64,000 nt of DNA from Diploptera punctata. Taxonomy: Eukaryota; Arthropoda; Insecta; Blattodea; Blaberidae. The translations under genes and the position numbers were made by a program. Below, in pieces: positions 20,441 to 28,864 of the stretch (positions are counted from its first letter, which is position 1; every line of letters begins with the position of its first letter). The stretch covers positions 3,297,501 through 3,361,500 of the forward strand of contig JASPKZ010007250.1 in NCBI GenBank assembly GCA_030220185.1, read 5' to 3'. The notes under the pieces are model-generated. The model had not been told where the DNA came from, searched no databases, and worked only from the letters and a program-made list of their open reading frames with translations.

Positions 20441-20887
20441 CTAATTATTTATCAGGCTGCTTCATTAGACTTTCTGACACACATAACCTAGACACTCGAT
20501 CCCATCAGCATATTGTCCTTTACATCCCTCCTCATCACACTGTGTATTATTCATTATCTTTTACAGTTTCACTTGCCAAAACATGGAATTCCTTTCCGCC
20601 CTATGTCAGAGACTGTCATGTATAACATCCTTCAAAAACAAACTAAATAATTATTTAATAATAAACTAACAGATACATCTCACTGATAGTATTCTTTTGA
20701 CAATTAATAAATTTAATTATTTATGAAAATAATATTAAGATTAATAAATATTTTAATTTGTTTTAAATATTATATAATCGTCAAATTGGTTTTCTATATC
20801 TCACTATTTTTTTTTTTTTTTTTTTTTCGTACATTAGACAGGGACAGTCTACCAAACAATTTAATTATCTTGCTTGTACACATTTTA

Positions 20888-21100
20888 TTATTAAAATATA
20901 TATGTAGTCAATATGCCCATTTCACCAATTAATGTTTTAAAATGGTCAACAAGTTTCTACAGCCAAGCTGTCATTCTCAAGACCAGATATTGGTCTTGAG
21001 AATGACAGCTTGGCTGTAGAAACTTGTTGACCATTTTAAAACATTAATTGGTGAAATGGGCATATTGACTACATATATATTTTAATATTATATCACCAAG
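20888..21100. mobile_element. Near-perfect palindrome (foldback element)
   Basis: Two arms of about 96 bases are exact inverted copies around a six-base centre at about 20994-20999. The arms run from ATTAAAATATATATGTAGTC through TTTCACCAATTAATGTTTTA and CAACAAGTTTCTACAGCC to CATTCTCAAGACCA. Arm wording resembles the right end of the 1.74-2.60 kb element. The arms do not differ anywhere I could see, so the duplication is recent or kept matched. It lies in the CR1-like 3' end. Confidence 0.8.
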
Positions 21101-21162
21101 AAGATCACTTGTGTATTAAATTTTATTATTAGTTTTAGTCTTAATCTTAACTATCATTAACT

Positions 21163-21222
21163 TTTTCTTCTTCTTCACGGTTTAGGCTTATTTACTAGCC
21201 TGTTCCGGCTCGAAATTGCTGC
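21163..21222 (-). mobile_element. 60-bp RTE tail with a 14-bp target-site duplication
   Basis: The insert is only the last 60 bases of an RTE element: minus strand GCAGCAATTTCGAGCCGGAA, then CAGGCTAGTAAATAAG and a GAA-type tail. The duplication AACTATCATTAACT lies at 21149-21162 and 21223-21236. The same end, longer, is seen at 63.65-63.73 kb. This is an extreme case of 5' truncation. Confidence 0.85.
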
Positions 21223-21300
21223 AACTATCATTAACTGGTTGTATTATAGATCACAATATAATAGATATGATCTTATTGATCAAATCTTCATTTAGTATTT

Positions 21301-21615
21301 AATCCATCCATCCATAATAATTCTGCCCAAAGGCAGATGTTTCACTGCAATCATAGCATTTTCATGCTATGCTTTGCAGCTTTACTAAGGAATTATAGGT
21401 GTGGTGGCTTCGTGTTGCTTTCCACACTGGTGAGGGATGATGATGATGGCCAGATGATTTTTGAGGGACTGTTGGGCCCTAAGCTTCCTGACATTTGTCT
21501 TACAAGTGAGGAAAATCCCCGAAAAATCTCACACAGGAGCCTGTCTTGACCAGGAATCGAACCCGGGCCCACTGCGTGACAAGGCAGCATGCTACATCGA
21601 GACAACAGTGGTGGT
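21301..21615 (-). mobile_element. SINE-A, full length, in the CR1-like 3' end
   Basis: Read on minus it begins CCACCACTGTTGTCTCGATG, has the B box GGGTTCGATTCCTGG and ends GGGCAGAATTATTATGGATGG. All body blocks are present. Comparison with the CR1-like copy at 35.6 kb shows the flanking words (ATTTAAT / TAATATAGAG) meet without the SINE there. Confidence 0.8.
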
Positions 21616-21789
21616 AATATAGAGTTAATTGTGAGTGCTATATTCTAATGTAACATATGTTTGTCCTGGTGAGTGGAAGAGAAGGCCACATGGCCTTAAC
21701 TCCACCAGGCCAAATAAATAGATAAATAAAAGATAAAGAGAAGAGAATTGCATGAGGCCTGTGTCGAGAAGCAACTATTGTGTTTTCAT

Positions 21790-22134
21790 TTGTCTATGTT
21801 CATATATATATCTAATATATAAAAATGAATATTTGTTTGTTTGTTGGTTTGTTTGTTTGTTCGTACTTTATGCACGACCATACGATTGATCTGATAGTGA
21901 TGGGGCTTTTTGCAAAATGTTCACGAAATTCCCAGAATGAACATAGGCTATAAGAGATCTGTGATACTCAACTCCTACACCTTTAAAATTCACTCTTTGT
22001 AGTGGAAAACGTGAAAAAAGTAGCTCTTTGGATGCTTAAATGGCTTATGTTGCCTAAACCATAACAAACACACAAAATTAATGTACAGAGAACTGGATAT
22101 CTCAAAAAGCTCTACAAAAAAGTCTGCGACAGCA
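21790..22134. other. Unassigned stretch with a (TTTG)n-like run
   Basis: TTTG units lie at 21832-21862. The words GCACGACCATACGATTGAT and GGCTTTTTGCAAAATGTTCACG resemble ends of short dispersed insect elements, but I cannot assign the class. Confidence 0.3.
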
Positions 22135-22614
22135 TATGTTTATCTCTTACGGATAACTCACAATAACCATTTTTGTCTTTCATTGACGCCAAGAAGATCG
22201 AGACAAGTATATAGATTCCTGTGCAAGCATAGCAGCACATGGCAGGTATTCTTTTATGGATAACTCACAATAACGAATTCTGTCTTTTAGCTCATTTATG
22301 CCAAGAAGATCGAGATAAGTAGATTCCCGGGCAACACTGGGTAAACAGCACGGGGTATCTAAAAATAATTACGATGTAAATTTTTCCCATTACTTATTTA
22401 ACTAAACATAAAACACATTAATTTTCGTATTTCAGCTCATTTATGTCAAGAAGATCGGGATAAGTAGATTCCCGGGCAACGTCGGGTAATGAGCATGGGG
22501 TATCTAAAAAATATAAATTTATAATTATTTTTCCTTTTACTTATTCAACTAAACATAAAACCACATTAATATTTTCATTTATTTAGGCGTAGCAGCACAC
22601 ACTGCGTATTAGCT

Positions 22615-22615
<1 letters not shown>
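22135..22615 (+). repeat. Tandem repeat, unit of about 110-150 bp, three partial units
   Basis: The word GCCAAGAAGATCGAGA-AAGTA (with changes) recurs at about 22186, 22297 and 22445, each followed by AGATTCC-G-GCAA and a GCA-GG...TATCT word; GGATAACTCACAATAAC occurs twice at 22152 and 22258. Units have unequal length, so the array is partly deleted. Confidence 0.65.

Positions 22616-22618
<3 letters not shown>

Positions 22619-22645
<27 letters not shown>
22619..22645. repeat. (TA)n microsatellite
   Basis: A TA run lies directly at the left end of the tRNA-bearing palindrome. Confidence 0.85.
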
Positions 22646-22665
22646 GGTATGATAAGAAAAATAAA

Positions 22666-22737
22666 TGCCTGGACGGGATTCGAACCCGGATCTCTGAGTC
22701 TGTACCTCAGCGTGATATCCATTACACTACCAGGCGA
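22666..22737 (-). tRNA. tRNA-like sequence in a palindrome arm (probably not a functional tRNA)
   Basis: On the minus strand: acceptor strands GCCTGG/CCAGGC, D arm GTG...CAC, anticodon stem CTGAG/CTCAG with loop GTACAGA, and the T arm word GGGTTCGAATCCC. The loop would place ACA as anticodon. The first acceptor pair does not match and the D stem is short, so I treat it as a tRNA-derived part of a mobile element. A and B boxes for RNA polymerase III are present. Confidence 0.5.
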
Positions 22738-23031
22738 ATCCAATTCAAACACTTATTTTTCTTATATATGTATTATACTCTCCATTATTACTAGATGTCG
22801 CAAGAACACTGTCTTCACTGCCATCTAGTAGCTGACTAGATCAAGTAAGCAAATTAAAGAGAATATTTATTTTACTTTATAGCAGTGACGCTTTATTAAT
22901 AAATATTCTCTTTAATTTGCTTACTTGATATAGTCAGCTACTAGATGGCAGTGAAGACAGTGTTCTCGCGACATCTAGTAATAATGGAGAGTATAATACA
23001 TATATAAAAAAAATAAATGTTTGAATTGGAT

Positions 23032-23103
23032 TCGCCTGGTAGTGTAATGGATATCACGCTGAGGTACAGACTCAGAGATCCGGGTTCGAATCCCGTCCAG
23101 GCA
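23032..23103 (+). tRNA. tRNA-like sequence in the opposite palindrome arm
   Basis: This is the exact inverse partner of 22666-22737 with the same stems and the same loop GTACAGA. Both arms share the version CTGAG and GTAGTG, whereas the 59-kb palindrome has CCTAG and GTGGTG in both of its arms. Confidence 0.5.
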
Positions 23104-23225
23104 TTTATTTTTCTTATCATACCATATTAAGCTTGCATTGCTCAATGTTAAAGATTTAATTATAACAACTATAAAGCGTCACTGCTATAAGGTAAAAATA
23201 TTCTCTTCAATTTGCTTCAATTTCA

Positions 23226-23811
23226 ATATATATATATATACATACACGCAAGAAGTCATTTGCTGCTATGGTAATTTTAAACCGATACACTGAGATATAT
23301 ATGTTGAAATTTGGGACAATAACCTTGATAATTGATGTTGCTTTGATTTTAATTATTAATGTAAAATTATAATTTTAGTCTTTTGAGCTAATGCTGCTGT
23401 AGCAGGCTTTTGGGACTATTCTTCAATTACTGTGTAATGCTGGGTCCATGTTATGTTTGTTCAGGATATAATAGAGATGTTCTGGATGAGTTGTAGATTA
23501 TGATTTGTTTTGAGGCAATATGCCAAATGCTTTCATTACATGAGAGCTACACTGCCAGCTGATACAATAAATATTCATCTGATCCTTTCAATTGCATAAT
23601 AGCTTGGAATGTATAGCAACATTCAGGGTTAACAACCTCACACCTCTATTTACACACACGACAGATAGTAAATGTCAAAACAAGCTCTGGAATGTTCTAT
23701 ATATAATTTACTCTCGTTAATCTTATCCAAATGAAGGATAAGTACTGGATTACATTAAACCCAATTCAAATCCCATATTATACATAAAATTCATTATTTA
23801 ATTCCTTGTCA
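23226..23811. other. Unassigned A+T-rich spacer
   Basis: Nothing recognisable was seen. Confidence 0.35.
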
Positions 23812-24118
23812 ACCGCTGTGGTCGCGAGGTAGCATGCTGCCTTGTCATGCAGTAAGCCTGGGTTCGATTCCCGGTTGGGACAGGCTCCTAGGTGAGGTTT
23901 TTCGTCACTTGTAAGACAAATGTCAGGAAGCTTAGAGCCCAATGGTTCCCGAAAATCATCTATCCATCAATATCATCCTTATCATTATCATCATCATCCT
24001 ACACCGGTGTGAAAAGCAATGGGAAGTTACCACACCTATAATTCCCTAGTAAAGCTGCAAAGCATAGCATGAAAATGCTATGATTGCAGTGAAAGACCTG
24101 CCCTGGATGGATTTCAAT
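23812..24118 (+). mobile_element. SINE-A, full length
   Basis: It has the head AACCGCTGTGGTCGCGAGGT, the B box GGGTTCGATTCCCGG, the CACTTGTAAGACAAATGTCAG block, ACACCTATAATTCCCTAGTA and the end GACCTGCCCTGGATGG. It is complete in order and blocks. Confidence 0.8.
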
Positions 24119-24348
24119 CCTTAGAGTTTAAAAAAATAAAGAAAAACTAATAATATGTATACTCCAGTTGCCATGAACCATGATAAAGGGGAGAATTTCG
24201 TCTAACCCATGTTAAACAGCAGTGGCGGATATTCTCCTTTCACTGGTCTATGTTTGGAAGCATATCCTGGGTTCTATTATATGAAATCAATTTGCCCAAT
24301 AATAATGAACTGATATGCCGAAATGTGGGTTGAAATTTTCAAGAATGT

Positions 24349-24349
24349 C

Positions 24350-24384
<35 letters not shown>
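24349..24384. repeat. (ATT)n microsatellite
   Basis: Twelve or so ATT units precede an RTE tail fragment. Confidence 0.85.
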
Positions 24385-24387
24385 AAA

Positions 24388-24612
24388 AACATTGGAATGG
24401 TGTCCACCTAGAAGAAGAAGGAAAGGAAGGCCTTGAAACTCTTGCAAGAAATAACAACTGGAATGAGAACTAGAGGACTGGAGGAAATGGAGTGGATGGA
24501 TAGAGACGAGTGGAGAAGGAAAATGAAACTTTAGGCACAGAAAGATGTGTAAACATTGAAAATCTGTGTATAAATAAAAAATGTATTATTATTATTATTA
24601 TTATTATTAATA
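24388..24612 (+). mobile_element. RTE-type 3' end with (ATT)n tail
   Basis: The frame gives LEWCPPRRRRKGRP, then (after a break) EEMEWMDRDEWRRKMKL and a stop. A short untranslated end and an (ATT)n tail at 24583-24610 follow. This shows that at least some ATT arrays here are LINE tails. Confidence 0.65.
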
Positions 24613-24664
24613 TAGTTGTTATAAATTTTTTTAAATTATTATTGTTTACAGATACTCTTTGCCA

Positions 24665-25120
24665 TCCCAACTTCTTAAAAAAATCATTAAACTGAAAATA
24701 TATAAAGCTGTTATTCTCCCACATAATATTATCTATGCAAAACATGGACTCTTACTTTAAGGGAGGAGAAAAGATTACGAGTATTTGAGAATAATGTTCA
24801 CAGGAACATTTTTGGGCCAAAGAGAGATGAATAGACAGACAAATGGAGAAGACTGCATAACAGTGAACTACGTGATCTTTATGGGAAATTGGATATAATA
24901 AGAACAGTTAAGTCTCCTAGACTGCAATGGGCAGGATACGTGGCATGAATGAAAGAGTGGCATGGAAGTTTCCTGTAGGAAAACCAGAAGGAAAGCATCC
25001 AGTAGGCAGGTCAAGAACAAGGTGGGAGAATGGCATTAACCATGATTTGAGGGAAACAGATTGTACAGGGGATGACTGCAAAACATAAGCTCAGGATAGG
25101 GATATGTGCAGAGCTTATGT
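24665..25120 (+). mobile_element. LINE-A fragment, 3' end missing
   Basis: It starts at KKIIKLKIYKAVILP, continues through HGLLL-type text (YAKHGLLL), a decayed FGPKRDE block and GKHPVGRSRTRWENGI, and ends within the AQDRDMCRAYV block at 25120. There the next RTE copy begins, so the natural end was removed. Confidence 0.7.
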
Positions 25121-26141
25121 GCGAGAAATATGAATATCTGTGATAAATGGATTAATATTGTTAAGAGGATCTATAGTAATACAAAAGCTAAAGTAAAAAT
25201 ACAGAATAATTTAACAGAGGAATTCACAGTGAATAAAGGCCTTAAGCAGGGATGCAGTTTGTCACCAATTCTGTTTAACATTTATTTAGACCAGGCTCTT
25301 AACTTATGGTATAAAAAATGTTCTGAAATGGGTATTCCTATAGGAGAAAAAGTACTGCATTCATTGTTGTTTGCAGATGATCAAATCATTTTTGCAGGGG
25401 ATGAAGATGATATGAAATATATGATAAATATAAACAATGGGGACTGAATATAAATTTACAGAAAACAGAATATATGTGTTTGGGAAAGGATGTGGATGAC
25501 CTCATACTCAAAACAGGGAAAATAAAAAAATGTGAATTTTTCAAATAATTACAAGTTTAGGTATCTGTGAGAGAGATGTACAGACTAAAATTGCAATGGC
25601 AAAAAATGCATCTAAGACATTACATGGAATAATTTGGAATAAAAATATTACAAAGGAAAGTAAAATGAAAATTTATAAGAGCAAAATACAGAATATTTTG
25701 TCATATGTAAGTGAAACTTGGTCTTTGGCAGAATTACAAAAGAATAAAATTAGAACAGTTGAATTTGATTATTTTAGAAGAAGCCTCCAAAAAACAAGAC
25801 AGGATAAAATAAGAAATGAATTCCTTTGGAGAGAAATAAATGTCACCTCATCTGTTGTTAAGAGGATTGAAAATCAAATGCTTAAATGGTATGGCCATGT
25901 ACAAAGAATGGAAGATGAAAGATGGCCAAAAAATATATACCAATGGTCATCCCCTGGAAGAAATAAACGTGGCAGACCAAGATGGAAATGGAAAACCTAC
26001 GTCAGAATTATAATGGATGAAAGGAATTTGAAAGAGGTAGATTGGAATGATAGAGATAAATGGAAACTGAAGATGGCAAACCTATAAGTGGGGCAAAGCC
26101 AAAGAAGAAGAAGAAGAAGAAGAAGAAGAAGAAGAAGAAGA
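25106..26141 (+). mobile_element. RTE-type LINE with palm motifs, about 1 kb
   Basis: The frame 25106-25447 reads VNKGLKQGCSLSPILFNIYL and SLLFADDQIIFAGDED: the G-x-x-Q-G-x-x-x-S-P block and the F-A-D-D catalytic motif of a reverse transcriptase palm. A frameshift follows near 25437. The frame 25596-26087 (163 codons) holds IQNILSYVSETWSL, RQDKIRNEFLWREI, MLKWYGHVQRMEDERWPKN and RGRPRWKWKTYV. A (GAA)n tail ends the copy (26103-26140). It is one of the better preserved polymerase regions in the window. Confidence 0.8.
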
Positions 26142-26535
26142 CCTCATATTTTATGTTTCTTTAAACACAGAAACTAGTTTTCATGAAAAAGATTTCTCTT
26201 ATTTACAACCGACATTATGATAATGTTGGTTGAAAATGAGAGACCTTTCTCTTGAAAACTAGTTCTCGTGTTTAAAGAAACATAAAATATGAAGTAAGAT
26301 GTAAAAAAAGACTCATTAATTTCGAATTAAAAAGCTCATAATGTTATTTGCCTTATTTAATTATGAAGAAGCAGTGCTCCTGGACGACAGAACACCAGTT
26401 ATGTAACTACTGAGGATGTAACCGCCAAGGTTATGAAACTGGTCTAATTAGAAGACAGGATATGAAGTGAGGTGGAAATAATTTTATTTTAAATTTTAAA
26501 TTAAACCTCTAAGTGATATTTTCTACAATAGTTCA
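26141..26535 (+). mobile_element. PLE-3 end: palindrome, hammerhead core and 3' end
   Basis: Bases 26143-26297 form an imperfect palindrome (arms with TTTATGTTTCTTTAAACAC). After it come two end-type words (26287-26350 and 26461-26520) that share the pattern ATGARGTRAG...AATTAAA(CC)TC-TAATG/AGTGAT with 31.44-31.51 and 32.58-32.64 kb. Between them lies a hammerhead core (26403-26451). I assign it to Penelope-like elements because of that ribozyme and the related ends; there is no coding part here. Confidence 0.55.
26403..26451 (+). ncRNA. Hammerhead ribozyme core (PLE-3)
   Basis: The invariant parts are present in order: CTGAGGA (26410-26416), stem II GTAACC/GGTTAT (26418-26423 and 26429-26434) with loop GCCAA, GAAA (26435-26438), and GTC (26442-26444) as cleavage motif. 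Stem III is only two pairs with a 2-base loop. Stem I pairs TAACTA with TAATTA with one mismatch. Tiny stem III is known for hammerheads in Penelope-like elements. Self-cleavage is inferred. Confidence 0.55.
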
Positions 26536-26731
26536 ACATACAAGTAGATTAATTCTTACACCTAACTCTACGATGTAGAATTGTTGATAAAAATATAAAA
26601 ACTCACAATGCAAGAATCCTGAAGACCCACCAGCAGTGTGATTCTTCAGTAAGCAGCTTTCTTTCCAATCTTCTCCTTAATGCACCTGGAAAATAATAAT
26701 TTATTTGTTAGTTACAGTCTATTATAGTGTT

Positions 26732-26832
26732 CTGCCCGAGGGCAGGACTTTCACTGCATTCATAGCATTTTCATGCTATGCTTTGCAGCTTTACTAGGGA
26801 ATTATAGGTGTGGTAGCTTCCCGTTGCTTTCC
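26732..26832 (-). mobile_element. SINE-A 3' fragment
   Basis: Only the end block is present: minus strand TGGAAAGCAACGGGAAGCTA, ACACCTATAATTCCCTAGTA, AGCATGAAAATGCTATGAA and CTGCCCTCGGGCAGAAC. The tRNA-like head is missing. Confidence 0.75.
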
Positions 26833-26984
26833 ATTCAGTTACTGTATTTAAGTTTAATAAGCAGCAGATTTTATACCAACGGAAATTTTCCTATTCTGTA
26901 AAGATATTTTATTTCTCTTTCTTGTAAAGCATCCATTATTACCAGCGGTAACAGTTTGAAAATATTTTTATTTTTTTTTATTCA

Positions 26985-27272
26985 ATACCCCAGGTTATCA
27001 TTTTGACATTTCTGGTGTTCTCTCTAGGCATTGGCTTAATTGTAACCCACTTCTGAAGTTCGGGCGCCTAGAAGACAGAGTTACGTTACCCCAATGATAT
27101 AATGGGTGATAAATGAAAATGAAGCACCAGGAGATTTCTTAACCTAAATTCCAGACCATGGGCAACCACAGGAATAGTTCCCTTTAAGGAAAAATTCCTA
27201 TGGTTTGACCGGGAATCGAACCCGGGACTTCATGAACAGTAGTCAGAAATACTGACCACTGGCCCATGAGTA
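26985..27272 (-). mobile_element. SINE-B, full length (tRNA-derived)
   Basis: The minus strand begins CTCATGGGCCAGTGGTCAGT (A-box-like) and has the B box GGGTTCGATTCCCGG. The body has AAGGGAACTATTCCTGTGG, TTAGGTTAAGAAATCTCC, GGGGTAACGTAACTCTGTC, AGAAGTGGGTTACAATT and the end CCTGGGGTATTGAATA. It is the reference copy that shows which half of the two chimeric SINEs comes from SINE-B. Confidence 0.75.
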
Positions 27273-27289
27273 AAAATAAATAAATAATG

Positions 27290-27503
27290 AATGTTGGTAA
27301 ATTTTGCTTAGGGGCCTCTTTTTTCAGACATAACGTTCTTTCACAAATCTGAAGGTCTTCAGACTCAGGACCAAAGGCTTAAATTCCTCACGGAGGACTT
27401 GTTCCTTGAATTCATCCTAAAAAAATTCCATCGACTGTGTCCAGATTTGAACCCATGACCCTCAGGACTAAAGGCAAGTAACATACCACTAGACCATTGC
27501 AAC
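27290..27503 (-). mobile_element. SINE-C copy
   Basis: It shares with 11.84-12.06 kb the order: TGGTCTAGTGGTATGTTACT, AGTCCTGAGGGTCATGGGTT, TGGAATTTTTTTAGGATG, CAAGGAACAAGTCC, TTTAAGC-TTTGGTCCTGAG and TGAAGA-CTTCAGATT. It lies next to SINE-B in the same orientation. Confidence 0.65.
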
Positions 27504-27504
27504 T

Positions 27505-28245
27505 ATATATATATTACACTTATATGAATATTTTAATGTATGCAGACGATCTGGTAATTATACAGAAGTCAGAGGATGATTTACAAAGAGCCATTTACAC
27601 ATTGAATCAATTAGGACTCTATTATAATCTCAAAGTCTCAACTTCAAAAACTAAAATTATGGCTTTTCAGGGCAAAGTGCCAGTCAGAGCAAAAAATTGT
27701 ACTCAAATAATGAAATAACAGAACAGATAGCACATTTTAACTCTCTTGGTTCAGATATATCATATAGTTATGATTGAGATATACATTAAACCGATATCAA
27801 ATGATATGTGGCACCATAAGAAGAATCCTCCAAAAAATTCGAAGAGAAACTCAACTCAGGTTTTATAAAATTATGGCTGTTCCTGTTATTTTATATGGAT
27901 CTCAATCTTGGGCACTTACAAAAAAAAGATTTCTCACACATTCAAGCCATTGAAATTAAATTTTTAAGATCCATAAAAGGATGTACACGCATGGATAGAT
28001 TACACAATGGATCAATAAGAAATGAACTGGAGATATTTTCAATACTCGACAAACTAGAAGAGCACAAACACCAATGTAAAGAACGTTTAGACAGAATGGA
28101 CAATACAAGATCACCCAAAACGATCAACACCTACAAACCGCAAAGAAAAAAGATAATTGGGTCGGCCAAGGAAATGATGGACTTGAGATAGGAACAGGTC
28201 ACATTGACCTAATCCTGGAAAGGAAGAAGAAGAAGATATATTACA
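27505..28245 (+). mobile_element. RTE-L LINE with YADD motif
   Basis: The frame 27497-27718 reads MNILMYADDLVIIQKSEDDL and STSKTKIMAFQGK: the Y-A-D-D catalytic motif and the following K-T-K block. After breaks come TQLRFYKIMAVPVILYGSQS and, in 27895-28191, AIEIKFLRSIKGCTRMDRL and SIRNELEIFSILDKL. The tail is GAA-type (28229-28240). Bases near 28160-28200 give the GRPRK-like end. A decayed copy with a nearly natural 3' end. Confidence 0.75.
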
Positions 28246-28480
28246 ATGTAGAAATAATAACTAACATTGCTCCCATCCTAGCTGTTGTTTCCAATCAGGA
28301 ATACTGGAAAAATGTGAATTCCTTTAAACAACTGGACAACTCCCTGCCATCCCCCGTGTTCAAGAATTGTATTATATTCTCCTGGGGAGTTACTATGTGC
28401 CAGAATTGAAATGAACGTTTTTAACTTTGGCATAATTTTTTTCTGCTATGATCAACAATGCACTGTTATAACTCCCATGG

Positions 28481-28816
28481 CTCGACAGCACAACAAGGCG
28501 CTTGGCCTACCAGCTGGCTGCTGGCCTCATATGCACATGTTTTAATCCCAGAGGTAGAGGATCATTCAGTCAGTGTAAGAGCGACATGCGGTCAGCATGT
28601 TGGATCCCCTAGCCGTTATAGCTGGTTTTCTCAACCTGGAGTCGCTACTTATTGTAGCTATTCAAATTCCTCGCAATGTTGATTAAGCACTAGTCCTATA
28701 ATGGTCGAAATTCCATGAGAAAATTTCTTCCCCCACAGAGACTTGTGCCAGTGCAAGTCCCATAGCTCTTAGCGCCAAGGCAACTTGCCTTAACCACTTG
28801 GCTATGGACACTGTTG
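28481..28816 (-). mobile_element. SINE-D copy
   Basis: Minus-strand head CCATAGCCAAGTGGTTAAGG with GCACTGGCACAAGTCTCTG replacing the usual B box. The body has TCTCATGGAATTTCGACCAT, GAGGAATTTGAATAGCTAC, CAATAAGTAGCGACTCCAGG and GGTAGGCCAAGCGCC. A better copy lies at 40.34-40.67 kb. Confidence 0.65.
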
Positions 28817-28864
28817 TAATTTGTTTTAATTATTAGAATGAGAGATTTACACACAAACTTTTTT

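Larger units (their letters stand above)
20460..21745 (+). mobile_element. CR1-like LINE 3' end carrying three insertions
   Basis: Near 20535-20665 the plus strand reads FTVSLAKTWNSFPPYVRDC and, after a break, SFKNKLNNYL, the typical end of CR1/L2-type reverse transcriptases. A long 3' untranslated part follows and finishes GTGAGTGGAAGAGAAGGCCA...GCCAAATAAATAGATAAATA, an AAAT-type tail. Interruptions are a palindrome (20.89-21.10 kb), a 60-bp RTE tail (21163-21222) and a SINE-A (21.30-21.62 kb). The same 3' end, without those three, lies inverted at 35.55-36.56 kb, which shows where the insertions start and stop. Confidence 0.7.
22643..23127. mobile_element. Palindromic element with a tRNA-like sequence in each arm
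   Basis: The arms are inverted copies about 225 bases long around a centre at about 22870-22898. The outer ends read TATGGTATGATAAGAAAAAT. Each arm holds one tRNA-like block (22666-22737 minus; 23032-23103 plus). The inner part holds CATCTAGTAGCTGACTAGAT-type words and TTCTCTTTAATTTGCTTACTTG. Sequence to the right (to about 23225) again repeats inner words in inverse sense. A shorter relative is at 59.32-59.62 kb and a 34-base tip at 32207-32240. Confidence 0.75.

Noticed and set aside
21800..22130. Helitron end
   Set aside because: The opening words resemble those near some short insect elements, but no CTRR end with hairpin could be placed with confidence.
22666..22737. Working tRNA genes in the palindrome arms (also 23032-23103, 59338-59409, 59528-59599, 57977-58051)
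   Set aside because: Acceptor or anticodon pairs are broken, the would-be anticodon ACA or GGA context is unusual, and all lie inside repeated foldback elements. They are kept only as tRNA-like parts.
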